The position numbers were made by a program, and so were the translations under genes. This document shows, piece by piece, positions 1 to 9,544 of a stretch of DNA of 51,352 nucleotides. The stretch lies in the NCBI GenBank assembly GCA_030621785.1, contig JAUXGZ010000003.1, positions 1-51,352 of the forward strand, read 5' to 3'. The notes beneath the pieces are model-generated. The model was not told the origin of the DNA. It was given only the letters and a program-made list of their open reading frames with translations, and did not search any database. The stretch is from Gammaproteobacteria bacterium (GTDB lineage Bacteria; Pseudomonadota; Gammaproteobacteria; DSM-19610). Each line of letters starts with the position of its first letter. Position 1 is the first letter of the stretch.

Positions 1-1
1 C

Positions 2-574
2 GCACAGCAACACACCATCCGCTACAGCCGCCCCGGAACTCGCATCGACCTGGGCGGAATTGCCAAGGGACACGCAGTAGACCGTAGCCTGGCACTGCTG
101 AAACAGATGGGTATCGAACATGCACTGATCACCGCGGGTGGCGACAGCCGGGTAACGGGAGACCGCTGGGGACGCCCCTGGACTATCGGAGTGCGTAACC
201 CGCGCGACAGGGACAAACTGGTAGCAGTCGTTCCCCTGATGGACGTTGCCGTATCGACATCCGGTGACTATGAACGCTTCTTCGAGGAAGACGGCGTGCG
301 CTATCATCATATCATCGACCCGGCGTCGGGCGACTCGGCGCGTGAACTGCGCAGTGTCACTATTATCGGCGCCGACGCCACCACCACCGATGCACTGTCT
401 ACCAGCGTTTTTGTTCTTGGCCTGGAACGCGGCCTGGCACTGGTCAACCGCCTGGCAGATACCGACGCCATTCTGGTCGATGGTAACGGTCGCATGCATT
501 ATTCGGCGGAGCTGGAAAGCGTCAGGGAAACCGGTCAAAACATCAAGCCCCGGTCAGCATCCGGCACGCCCTGA
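2..574 (+). CDS. apbE: FAD:protein FMN transferase (ApbE family), 5' end outside window
   Basis: Frame open from base 2; motifs RIDLGGIAKGHAVD, ALITAGGDSRVTG, HHIIDPASG and ATTTDALSTSVFVLG are typical of ApbE. Confidence 0.9.
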   Translation, partial: AQQHTIRYSRPGTRIDLGGIAKGHAVDRSLALLKQMGIEHALITAGGDSRVTGDRWGRPWTIGVRNPRDRDKLVAVVPLMDVAVSTSGDYERFFEEDGVRYHHIIDPASGDSARELRSVTIIGADATTTDALSTSVFVLGLERGLALVNRLADTDAILVDGNGRMHYSAELESVRETGQNIKPRSASGTP

Positions 575-805
575 CAACAAGCTGACAGCCCTGAACCGCA
601 CCTGGCAGCCTCCATTTCCCGAAATTCCGGCCGACAAGCTCCCTGTATCCCGGAATGGCACAAAGTTTGCGGTTTTTCCGGCAGCCGACAACAGAAATGT
701 GATCGGCTTCATAACCCGCCTGTGACCGGTATGGCAATCACCGTCGCAGTAGCGGGACATACTGCACGTGGGCAGCATTCGTTGTCCGGGACGCCGGGAG
801 GGCGT

Positions 806-1327
806 ATGAAAATTTGTTCCAGAATCGCAGCCGGGCTGCTGCTGTGGCCTCTGCTGTGTAGCGCCGAACCATCCGCGCCGCCGGACCCGGGCTTATCCGA
901 ACAGGTACAGGACCTGAAAAAGCAGGTACTGGAACTCAATCGCGACCTGTTCCTGCTCGAGGAGGAACTGCTGTTTCCCTCCAACACCCAGGTATCGGTA
1001 TTCGTATCCATGGACGTCGGCGAATTCTTCGCACTCGACTCGGTCAAGCTGAAGATCGACGGCAAGGAAGTAGCCGATTACCTGTACACCGAGCGAGAAG
1101 TGAAGGCGCTGGTACGTGGCGGCGTGCAACGTATCCATATCGGCAACCTGCGTACCGGAGAACACGAACTGGTCGCCTTCTTTACCGGCAAGGGTCCGCA
1201 CGGCCGCGACTACAAGCGTGGTGCCACCATGAAGATCACCAAGGCACTGGGCCCAAGCTACGTTGAACTGAAAATCGTCGACAGGACCAGTAACTACCGG
1301 CCCGAATTTGCCATCAAGGAATGGTAG
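806..1327 (+). CDS. Conserved hypothetical secreted protein with N-terminal coiled coil
   Basis: MKICSRIAAGLLLWPLLCSAEP signal peptide, heptad-like region LSEQVQDLKKQVLELNRDLFLLEEELLF; overlaps next CDS. Start at 806 preferred over 722 because of the signal peptide. Confidence 0.7.
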   Translation: MKICSRIAAGLLLWPLLCSAEPSAPPDPGLSEQVQDLKKQVLELNRDLFLLEEELLFPSNTQVSVFVSMDVGEFFALDSVKLKIDGKEVADYLYTEREVKALVRGGVQRIHIGNLRTGEHELVAFFTGKGPHGRDYKRGATMKITKALGPSYVELKIVDRTSNYRPEFAIKEW

Positions 1328-3183
1328 TGTCCAGGCAGCGCTTTTCGATCCCGCTACTTTTATTTCTGTTGGCATGTACGGTCGGCAGCCGGGCGGCGCC
1401 GGAACCGCCACAGCAAGTACGCGACCTGCATTATGGCGAAGTATTGTTTCATTTCTATCAGCAGGACTACTTCACCGCCATCACCCGCCTGATGATGGCC
1501 AGTGAACAGCAGCAGTTACAGCACCACGAAAACGAAGCCGAACTGCTACTGGGTGGCCTGCAGCTTTCCTACGGCATGCTCGATCAGGCCGAGGCACGTT
1601 TCCGCCGGCTGATCGGTCCTGATACCGATCCGGAAACAAAGAGCCGGGCCTGGTTTTACCTCGCCAGGATCGCGTACCAGCGCGGCTTGTTCCGCAAAGC
1701 CCGTAGCGCACTGCAGGAAGCCGGCCTGCCGGATAATCCCGGTCAACGGGCAGAACTGCTGCTGTTGACCGCCAACGTCCGTATGGCACTGGGCGAAAAT
1801 AATGAAGCGGCCGAAGCGCTGTCCGACGCACGGGCACCGGAAGACTGGCACGAATATCTGAGAATCAACCGGGGCATTGCACTATTGCGAGCCGGCCACA
1901 CCAGCGAAGGGCGCGAAGTGCTCGATCAACTGGGCCAGTCCCGCGCCGGCAACGAGGAACTGCGCGCCCTGCGGGATCGCGCTAACACCGGTCTGGGTTA
2001 CGAACTGCTGCGCGCCGGTGAAGCCGGACAGGCCCGTGACTACCTGGGCCGCGTCCGGCTGAGTGGCCCTTATATGCAGGCCGCACTGCTGGGTGCAGGC
2101 TGGGCCGACGCCGACCTGGGACACTACGAAGAAGCGCTGGTACCCTGGCTAAAATTACTCGAACAGAGCAGTTTCGACGCCCCCGTTCAGGAAGCGCAGC
2201 TGGCGGTTCCCTATGCATTTACAAAACTGGGGGATAACCAGCGCGCCATTCATTTCTATGAAGCCGCTATCGCGCACTATGACCGGCAGCAACAGGATCT
2301 GGACACAGCCATCGACAGCGTTCAGTCCGGCGCCATGCTGGCATTGCTGGATCAGGCCGATACCGGCACCTCCGGCGGCTGGCTGCACGCCAACCCCGAG
2401 CTGAAAAATGCACCGGCCGATCGCTACCTCGTCGATGTGTTGTCCGGCAACCGTTTCCAGGAAACCCTGAAAGACTACCGGGACCTTGGCTACCTGAACG
2501 TGCTGCTGGGCGAGTGGCAGGAAAATATCGGCGTTTACTACGACATGGTCGACGCGCGCCGACTGGCCTACCAGCAGCGAGAACCGCTCATCCGCGCACA
2601 ACTGGAACAAAATAGCGCCCGCTCACTGGGCGAACGATGGCAACAATACCGGCAGAAACTCGACCGGCTGCAGGCAGACGATGACCCGCAGGGCCTGGCC
2701 ACCGGCAAGGAACAGCAACAGTGGCAAATGCTTGAACAGCTTCAGGCGCGGCTGGCAGCCATGCCTGGCAACCCTCGCCAGGAAAAAATGCTGGAGCGGG
2801 CCAAATGGCTGCAAGGCGTACTCTACTGGCAGATCCAGGCAGATTACAAAACCCGGCTGTGGAAAATACGCAAACAACTCGGGGCGCTGGAAAGCGGCGT
2901 AGCGGAAGCCACGCAGCGGCACGAGCAGGTCAGCACAGCGCTCAGCAATGTCCGCAACGGTTTCGCCGGTTACGAACAGCGTATCGAGGTACTGCGCAAG
3001 CGCATCTTCGCACTGCAACCGGACATTCGTCAGGCGCGCACCGATGCCAGTGTCGTGTTACGCCAGCTGGCGCTGCAGGAACTCGAACAGCGCAGGCAAC
3101 GCCTGGCCAGTTACCGCAGTCAGGCCCGCTATGCGCTGGCCCGCACCTACGACCAGCTGGCGCATAACGGAGAACCTGGATGA
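1321..3183 (+). CDS. TPR-repeat periplasmic/envelope protein
   Basis: 620 aa, signal peptide, multiple TPR-like repeats (e.g. LSYGMLDQAEARFRRLI, FYLARIAYQRGLFRKARSALQEAG), C-terminal coiled coil. Confidence 0.75.
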   Translation: MVVSRQRFSIPLLLFLLACTVGSRAAPEPPQQVRDLHYGEVLFHFYQQDYFTAITRLMMASEQQQLQHHENEAELLLGGLQLSYGMLDQAEARFRRLIGPDTDPETKSRAWFYLARIAYQRGLFRKARSALQEAGLPDNPGQRAELLLLTANVRMALGENNEAAEALSDARAPEDWHEYLRINRGIALLRAGHTSEGREVLDQLGQSRAGNEELRALRDRANTGLGYELLRAGEAGQARDYLGRVRLSGPYMQAALLGAGWADADLGHYEEALVPWLKLLEQSSFDAPVQEAQLAVPYAFTKLGDNQRAIHFYEAAIAHYDRQQQDLDTAIDSVQSGAMLALLDQADTGTSGGWLHANPELKNAPADRYLVDVLSGNRFQETLKDYRDLGYLNVLLGEWQENIGVYYDMVDARRLAYQQREPLIRAQLEQNSARSLGERWQQYRQKLDRLQADDDPQGLATGKEQQQWQMLEQLQARLAAMPGNPRQEKMLERAKWLQGVLYWQIQADYKTRLWKIRKQLGALESGVAEATQRHEQVSTALSNVRNGFAGYEQRIEVLRKRIFALQPDIRQARTDASVVLRQLALQELEQRRQRLASYRSQARYALARTYDQLAHNGEPG

Positions 3184-5966
3184 AGCACCACGCACGTCTG
3201 CTGGTGCTGACTCTGGGGCTGGCAGCTACCGGCTGCTCTTCCCTGTCAGAACACAATGACGCCACCATCAGTTCGCTCGAAAGTCCGGAACTACCGGAGG
3301 TGACGGCAGCCACGCCGCAGGACAACCGCGCAGCCGCCATGCGTCACTACCAGGCATTTCTTGACGAATCTTCCGATAACCGCTTTGTTCCCGAGGCCAT
3401 GCGCCGACTGGCCGACATCTACCAGGCCGAGGAACAGGAAGCTGTCATGCAGGGTACTTCCCTGCCCGGCAGCACAAATTCGCGCGCCGCAGAACTGTAC
3501 GCAGAACTGCTGCAGCGGTTTCCGCAACACGAGCGCAACGACAGCGCCCTTTATCAGCTGGCCCGCGCCCATGAACAAAGTGGCGACCTGCAGCCCTCCA
3601 TGCTGGCGATGACCCGCTATTCCACCGACTATCCCGGCGCCAACAGGTACGACGAGGTCCAGTTCCGCCGTGGCGAGTACCTGTTCACCCGGCGTGACTA
3701 TGCCGGCGCCGAGCTTGCCTACCTGGCAGTACTCGACCGGGGCACGGATTCCGTATTTCATCGTCAGGCGCTGTACAAGATCGGCTGGGCACGCTTCAAG
3801 CAGGACCACTACGAAACAGCACTGGATGCCTACATACAGTTGCTGGACGAGAGCATTGTCACGCATGCCTCGGCAAGCTTGCCGGATAATCTGGAACGTG
3901 CCGAACAGGAACGCGTCGAGGACACCCTGCGCGCAGTCAGCCTGAGTTTTTCCTACCTTGGTGACAGCACGGAAATCCGCAATTACTTCAGCAACCGCGG
4001 TCCGCGGGAATACGAGCCACTGCTGTACGCAAAACTGGCCGCCCTGTACCTGAGCAAGGAACGCTACACCGATGCCGCCGAAAGCTACCGGCTGTTTGCC
4101 CGGGTACATCCACAGCACCGGGAAGCACCCCTGTTCCAGTCGCGGGTAATCGATGTCTTCAAACAGGCCGGATTCAGTAGTCGGGTACTGGAAGAAAAGC
4201 AGGCCTTCGTGGAACGCTATCAGCCCGCCAGCGATTACTGGAAGGAACGCGACCCGGCGGCGGCCACCGATGTCATGCGCCAGGTACAACGCCACCTTGC
4301 CGATGTAGCGCAGCACTACCATGCCCGGGCGCTGGAAGTGAAAAACACTGCCGGCTGGGATGCAGCCGGGAAATGGTACCGCCTGTACCTGTCATCGTTC
4401 CGCAACAGCGAACGCGCCCCCTACATGAACTTTCTCTACGCAGAGTTGCTGACCAGTGCCGACAGGGATGCACAGGCAGCGGCCGAATACGAACAGACTG
4501 CTTATGCATACGGCAGCTACGACAAGGCGGCGGAAGCAGGCTATGCAGCGGTGCTCGCCTACCGAAAGCACGAGGCCAGGGTGGACGCGCAGCACAGACC
4601 CGATTGGCACCGACGCTCCATTGACAGCAGCCTGCGCTTTGCCGCCGCGTTCCCCACACACGAATATGCGCTTCCGGTGCGCACCCTGGCTGCCCGGCAG
4701 CTGTATGTGCTGGGTGATTATCAGGCCGCGATCGAAGCCGCCCGGCCGGTGAGTATCGATACCCGGGCATCACAGAAACTGCGCACCACAGCCTGGACGG
4801 TTATTGCCCATGCACAATTTGATCTGCATGACTTCGAACAAGCCGAAGCTGCCTATCAGCAGGTACTGGCACAACCCGGCCACAAGAAAAGCGAGTATGC
4901 AAAGCTGCAGGAGAAACTTGCCGCCAGCATTTACAAGCAAGGTGAACAGGCACGCGAGCGGGGCGAGCTGAACATAGCCGCGCAGCACTTCCTGCGTATT
5001 GCCGGCGCGGTACCCGCATCCGGCATCAATACCACCGCCCAGTACGACGCCGCAGCCGCGTATATCGCGCTGAAGAACTGGCCCGATGCAATCCGTATTC
5101 TGGAACGCTGGCGTCAAAACAATCCGCAGCACCAGCTGAATACCGATGTAACCCGCAAGCTCGCAGTCCTCTACCAGGAGAACAAACAGCCGGTGCAGGC
5201 GGCGGCCGAGTTCGGGCGCATCGCTGAGCGCGAAAAGGATCCGGCACTCCGACGCGAAGCCCTGTGGACCATGGCCGGTCTCTACGAACAGGCTCGTATG
5301 GACAGACAGTCCATTACGGCGTGGAAGAACTACATCCGGCAGTTCCCGCAACCGCTGGAGCCATCCCTGGAAGCGCGCTACAAACTGGTATTACTGTACG
5401 GCAAAGCCGGCGTCACCGACAAACAGCGCTACTGGCAAAAACAGATCATCGCAACCGATCGGAACGCCGGGCGGCAACGCTCCGATCGCAGCCGCTTCCT
5501 GGCGGCACACGCGCAGCTTGCCCTGACCGCGGCAGATCTTGCTGCCTACCAGGCAACCCGACTGCGTGAACCCCTGAAGAAAAATCTGGCGCGCAAGCAG
5601 AAATACCTGCAGGCAAGCATCAAGGGTTACAAGGCCGCCGCCGCTTACCAGGTATCGATGGTGACCACACAGGCCACCCATGAAATCGGCACACTGTATC
5701 GTGACTTCGGCAAGGCGCTGATGGAATCCGAGCGGCCGGGCGGGTTAAATGCCGAGGAACTGGAGCAATACGAAATACTCCTGGAAGAACAGGCCTATCC
5801 GTTCGAGGAAAAAGCTATCGCAGTCTACGAAACCAACGCGCAGCGAATCCCCGCCGGCATATACGACAAGTGGGTGCGCAAAAGCATGGCGTCACTGGCC
5901 GAACTGATGCCGGTACGTTACGCCAAACAGGAAAGAGGTGAGAAATTTGTCGCCGTTTTACAATAA
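3180..5966 (+). CDS. Large TPR-repeat lipoprotein
   Basis: 928 aa; lipobox LGLAATGCSS; many TPR-like repeats; ATGA overlap with upstream CDS. Confidence 0.8.
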   Translation: MKHHARLLVLTLGLAATGCSSLSEHNDATISSLESPELPEVTAATPQDNRAAAMRHYQAFLDESSDNRFVPEAMRRLADIYQAEEQEAVMQGTSLPGSTNSRAAELYAELLQRFPQHERNDSALYQLARAHEQSGDLQPSMLAMTRYSTDYPGANRYDEVQFRRGEYLFTRRDYAGAELAYLAVLDRGTDSVFHRQALYKIGWARFKQDHYETALDAYIQLLDESIVTHASASLPDNLERAEQERVEDTLRAVSLSFSYLGDSTEIRNYFSNRGPREYEPLLYAKLAALYLSKERYTDAAESYRLFARVHPQHREAPLFQSRVIDVFKQAGFSSRVLEEKQAFVERYQPASDYWKERDPAAATDVMRQVQRHLADVAQHYHARALEVKNTAGWDAAGKWYRLYLSSFRNSERAPYMNFLYAELLTSADRDAQAAAEYEQTAYAYGSYDKAAEAGYAAVLAYRKHEARVDAQHRPDWHRRSIDSSLRFAAAFPTHEYALPVRTLAARQLYVLGDYQAAIEAARPVSIDTRASQKLRTTAWTVIAHAQFDLHDFEQAEAAYQQVLAQPGHKKSEYAKLQEKLAASIYKQGEQARERGELNIAAQHFLRIAGAVPASGINTTAQYDAAAAYIALKNWPDAIRILERWRQNNPQHQLNTDVTRKLAVLYQENKQPVQAAAEFGRIAEREKDPALRREALWTMAGLYEQARMDRQSITAWKNYIRQFPQPLEPSLEARYKLVLLYGKAGVTDKQRYWQKQIIATDRNAGRQRSDRSRFLAAHAQLALTAADLAAYQATRLREPLKKNLARKQKYLQASIKGYKAAAAYQVSMVTTQATHEIGTLYRDFGKALMESERPGGLNAEELEQYEILLEEQAYPFEEKAIAVYETNAQRIPAGIYDKWVRKSMASLAELMPVRYAKQERGEKFVAVLQ

Positions 5967-6549
5967 ATTCTGCATCGCCGTACTCACTGCCGTGCTACTG
6001 GGTGGATGTACCGGCAGCATGGTAAAACCGGACGCAGGGAGTACGCCACAAGCCGCCACCAAACTGCCGCGCGCATACGAACAGGCACTGGGCCTGATGC
6101 GTACCGGCGACTACCCGGCAGCCATCCCCGCACTGCAGGCCTTCATCGAGGAGCAGCCGGAACTGGCCGGTCCCCGGGTCAATCTCGGCATTGCTTTCCG
6201 CCAGACCGGCCAACATGACAAAGCTCTGCAAGCACTGCACGAAGCCGTGCGACTGAACCCTGACAGTGCCACCGCCCATCATCAGCTGGGTATCGAGTAT
6301 CGCGAACAGGGCCGCTTCGAGTCAGCACAGCAAGCCTATCAACAGGCGCTGACGCTGGATGCGGATTACGCCCTGGCGCACCGCAATATCGGCATCCTGT
6401 ACGACCTGTACCTGCAACAGCCGGTGCTGGCACTCGATCATTACCGCAGCTACCTGGAACTGGAAACTGAACCTGACAAAACCGTCAACCGATGGGTAGT
6501 CGACCTGGAGCGCCGCACCGCCAGTGCGCAGGCGAGTGCCAAACCATGA
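5938..6549 (+). CDS. TPR-repeat lipoprotein
   Basis: GTG start, lipobox VLLGGCTGS, canonical TPRs (ALQALHEAVRLNPDSATAHHQLGIEYREQGRFESAQQAYQQALTLDADYALAHRNIGILY). Confidence 0.85.
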   Translation: MRNLSPFYNKFCIAVLTAVLLGGCTGSMVKPDAGSTPQAATKLPRAYEQALGLMRTGDYPAAIPALQAFIEEQPELAGPRVNLGIAFRQTGQHDKALQALHEAVRLNPDSATAHHQLGIEYREQGRFESAQQAYQQALTLDADYALAHRNIGILYDLYLQQPVLALDHYRSYLELETEPDKTVNRWVVDLERRTASAQASAKP

Positions 6550-6833
6550 AAGCGCGTCAGCACCGGGTATGTGGCTATCTGACTGCACTGCTGCTGTTCT
6601 GCAGTCTTGCCCCGGCAACGGCCACCGAACGCCTGGAGCTCGATGGCATGGCCGTCATCGGTAATCGTGAGCTCCCCAAGGCTCTGTTCATTGTTCCCTG
6701 GAAAGACCCGGGTGCCGCCGAAGCACCCAACCGGCCGGTCAACAGCCTGGTCAATGAGACCCTGCAACCCGTCGATCCGGAAGTTTTCCGCAGAAAACTT
6801 CAATATTTCGACACAGTTCACAAAACAGACTAA
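6546..6833 (+). CDS. Small secreted hypothetical protein
   Basis: 95 aa with signal peptide MKARQHRVCGYLTALLLFCSLAPATA; ATGA overlap with the TPR gene. Confidence 0.6.
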   Translation: MKARQHRVCGYLTALLLFCSLAPATATERLELDGMAVIGNRELPKALFIVPWKDPGAAEAPNRPVNSLVNETLQPVDPEVFRRKLQYFDTVHKTD

Positions 6834-6886
6834 AGCTGCCGGGCTTTGGCCCCGAAAACCCGTACGTTACTCATAAGGAGTTCAGC

Positions 6887-7531
6887 ATGGATATCTATTC
6901 ATCACTCGTTCAGTTCTTCCAGTCCGGCGGACTGTTCATGTACCCCATCGTGGTAGTGCTGGCTCTCGGGGTCGCTATCGCCGTGGAACGCTACGTCTAT
7001 CTGACGGCCGCACGCGCCACCAACCAGCGTGTGTGGAAACAGGTAATGCCGCTGCTGATGGAAGGCAAGTACAGTCAGGCAGTCGCCATCACCGAGAAAT
7101 CCCGGGCAGCGCTGGGACGCATTCTGCGCTACGGACTGAACCGTGCAGATGGCTCACAAAAACGTGACGACGTGGAAGTGGCCATGGAGGAAGGCCTGAT
7201 GGAGACCGTGCCACGGCTTGAGAAACGCACTCATTACCTGGCTACCTTCGCCAATATCGCCACCCTGCTGGGACTGCTCGGCACCATCATGGGACTGATC
7301 CAGGCCTTTACCGCGGTTGCCAATGCCAATCCGGCGGAGAAAGCCGACATGCTGTCTGCCAGTATCTCGGTAGCCATGAACACCACGGCCTTTGGCCTCA
7401 TGGCCGCCATCCCGCTACTGCTGATCTACACTGTGCTGCAGACCAAGACCACCGAGCTGGTCGATAGCCTGGAAATGGCTTCCGTGAAATTCCTCAATAT
7501 CCTGACCGAGCGTAAGGGAACCGCTGCCTGA
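6887..7531 (+). CDS. MotA/TolQ/ExbB proton channel family protein
   Basis: TM motifs FANIATLLGLLGTIMGLIQAF and SISVAMNTTAFGLMAAIPLLLIY. Confidence 0.92.
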   Translation: MDIYSSLVQFFQSGGLFMYPIVVVLALGVAIAVERYVYLTAARATNQRVWKQVMPLLMEGKYSQAVAITEKSRAALGRILRYGLNRADGSQKRDDVEVAMEEGLMETVPRLEKRTHYLATFANIATLLGLLGTIMGLIQAFTAVANANPAEKADMLSASISVAMNTTAFGLMAAIPLLLIYTVLQTKTTELVDSLEMASVKFLNILTERKGTAA

Positions 7532-8061
7532 TGAAACGGCGCTGGCGCAAACAACACACCGGGGCTCCGGCCGAAGTAAATATTACGGCCTTCATGAACC
7601 TGATGGTCATCCTGGTACCGTTCCTGCTGATCACTGCCGTGTTCTCCCGCATCACCGTGCTAGACCTGAACCTGCCGGCGCCCGGAAGCGCACAACCACT
7701 GTCTGCAAGGGACGAACCGGAACTGCAACTGGAAATTACCGTGCGCGAAGAGGCTATCGAAATCGGCGACCGCAAGCGCGGGCTACTGAAGTTTATCCCG
7801 GTAGCAAGCGACGGCAGTCACCTGGTGAAAGTATCAACGATGCTGCAAAGCATCAAGGCACGCTACCCCGACAAGCAGGATGTAACCCTGCTGCTGGAGA
7901 GCGATATCACCTATGAGCGGGTGGTGGAAATGATGGATACCCTGCGCGTCGCACGGGTCGAGCAGGAAGACGGGGCTGTCTTTGCTGAACTGTTCCCTGC
8001 CATTTCCATCGGCGACGCGCCGGTTGTGGATCTGCGCACCGCTAAAAGGAACCGCAAATGA
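7531..8061 (+). CDS. ExbD/TolR family protein (subunit 1, Asn at the expected Asp position)
   Basis: Single N-terminal TM EVNITAFMNLMVILVPFLLITAVF; follows the ExbB gene with 1-nt overlap. Confidence 0.85.
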   Translation: MKRRWRKQHTGAPAEVNITAFMNLMVILVPFLLITAVFSRITVLDLNLPAPGSAQPLSARDEPELQLEITVREEAIEIGDRKRGLLKFIPVASDGSHLVKVSTMLQSIKARYPDKQDVTLLLESDITYERVVEMMDTLRVARVEQEDGAVFAELFPAISIGDAPVVDLRTAKRNRK

Positions 8062-8558
8062 AGCAGTCGCGGCGCGCCAGACGCATGCAGCGTCACCACC
8101 AGCGCAACAAAGGCACACCAGCCTTTAACCTGGTGTCACTGATGGATATCTTTACCATCCTGGTATTTTTTCTGCTGGTCAACTCCGGTGAAGGTGAAGT
8201 GCTGCCGAGCACCAAAAGTGTCGAACTGCCGGAATCTATCTCTGAACAGAAACCCGAACAGAACGTTGTTGTGATGGTCACCAGAAAAGACGTCCTGGTG
8301 CAGGGTACACCGGTAGCCACACTTGCTGCGATCGACAAGCGAGACCGCGCGGCGATCAACTCGCTGCTGGGTGCGCTGCAGGCACAACAAAAGGCCCGCA
8401 TCCTTGGCAACAGCAAGGCCGCGGTGCCTGCCGTCACTATCATGGGCAGCAGGCAGATTCCCTATCACCTGCTGAAATCTGTCATGGCCGCCTGCACCGA
8501 AGCGGGTTACGGCAAGATTTCACTGGCGGTATTGCAGAAACCGGCGCAGGAAAGCTAG
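8058..8558 (+). CDS. ExbD/TolR family protein (subunit 2)
   Basis: FNLVSLMDIFTILVFFLLVNS TM with conserved Asp; ATGA overlap with preceding CDS. Confidence 0.88.
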   Translation: MKQSRRARRMQRHHQRNKGTPAFNLVSLMDIFTILVFFLLVNSGEGEVLPSTKSVELPESISEQKPEQNVVVMVTRKDVLVQGTPVATLAAIDKRDRAAINSLLGALQAQQKARILGNSKAAVPAVTIMGSRQIPYHLLKSVMAACTEAGYGKISLAVLQKPAQES

Positions 8559-8561
8559 CTT

Positions 8562-9518
8562 ATGTCGATGGTCTATTCCCATTCCCTGCTGCTGCCCTGG
8601 TCGGTCTCGTCAGAAGATCAGCGCCGTTTTCGCGGGATACTGGTCGGCATGCTGGTGTTTACGATGGTGCTGGGGATCACCATTCCCCTGTTGCCGGTAT
8701 TCAAGGCAGCCGCACAACAGGAGGTTCAGCTTCCACCGCGGATAGCCAAACTGATTTTCGAGAAACGTACCGAACCGAAACCACCACCGAAGCCCGAGCC
8801 GGTAAAAAAAGCCGAACCCAAAGCGGATAAAAAAGCATCGAAGAAACCTCTGCCGAAAAAGAAAGTGCCGCCGAAAGTAGCAAAGAAACCGGCGCCCAAA
8901 CCAAAAGTGGATGTCGTCGAACAGGCGCGCAAAAAAGCTTCCAGCGCCGGCCTGCTTGCCATGTCGGATGCGCTGGCTGATCTGCGCGACCAGTCTGTCG
9001 ATGAGTTGCAGGGAGGGAAACGCCTGAGCAACAGCGGCACCAAAGCCAACCGCACCGAGCGTTCCCTGCTTAGCTCAAGAGTCGGTTCTGCCAGCAAGGG
9101 CATCAATACCGCTGCCCTGAGCCGTGACACCGGTTCCACACAACTGGCTGGCCGCACCGCGACCCAAGTAAAAAGTTCCATCGATGCGCTATCACCGAAC
9201 CGAAAATCGCAAGGCAACCGTCGCAGTGCTTCGCGTAGCATCGAGGAAATCCAGATCGTGTTCGACAAAAACAAGAGCGCTATCTACAGCATGTACAACC
9301 GCGCGCTGCGCAAGGATTCAACCCTGCAGGGCAAGCTTGTTCTGCAACTAACCATTGCACCGTCCGGCAAGGTTACCGGCATCGAACTGGTTTCCAGCGA
9401 GCTCGGCGATCCGGCACTGGAACGCAAACTGGTGCAACGCATCAAGATGATCAACTTTGGTGCCAAAGCAGTAGGTAGCGTCACACTCACCTATCCCATT
9501 GACTTCCTGCCGGCATAA
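8562..9518 (+). CDS. TonB/TolA-like energy transducer with AgmX/PglI-type C-terminal domain
   Basis: N-terminal TM, Pro/Lys-rich spacer (EPKPPPKPEPVKKAEPKADKK...), C-terminal IEEIQIVFDKNKSAIYSMYNRALRKDSTLQGKLVLQLTIAPSGKVTGIELVSSELGDPALERKLVQRIKMINFG. Confidence 0.85.
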   Translation: MSMVYSHSLLLPWSVSSEDQRRFRGILVGMLVFTMVLGITIPLLPVFKAAAQQEVQLPPRIAKLIFEKRTEPKPPPKPEPVKKAEPKADKKASKKPLPKKKVPPKVAKKPAPKPKVDVVEQARKKASSAGLLAMSDALADLRDQSVDELQGGKRLSNSGTKANRTERSLLSSRVGSASKGINTAALSRDTGSTQLAGRTATQVKSSIDALSPNRKSQGNRRSASRSIEEIQIVFDKNKSAIYSMYNRALRKDSTLQGKLVLQLTIAPSGKVTGIELVSSELGDPALERKLVQRIKMINFGAKAVGSVTLTYPIDFLPA

Positions 9519-9544
9519 GCCCGGCAATACCCGAGGCAAGCATC

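Noticed and set aside
3291-4322. 343-aa minus-strand ORF within the large TPR gene
   Set aside because: Low-complexity antisense translation; the plus-strand TPR lipoprotein is well supported.
6887-9518. Interpretation as ordinary Tol-Pal operon
   Set aside because: No tolB, pal or ybgC; two TolR-like genes and an AgmX-type C-terminus do not match tolQRAB-pal.
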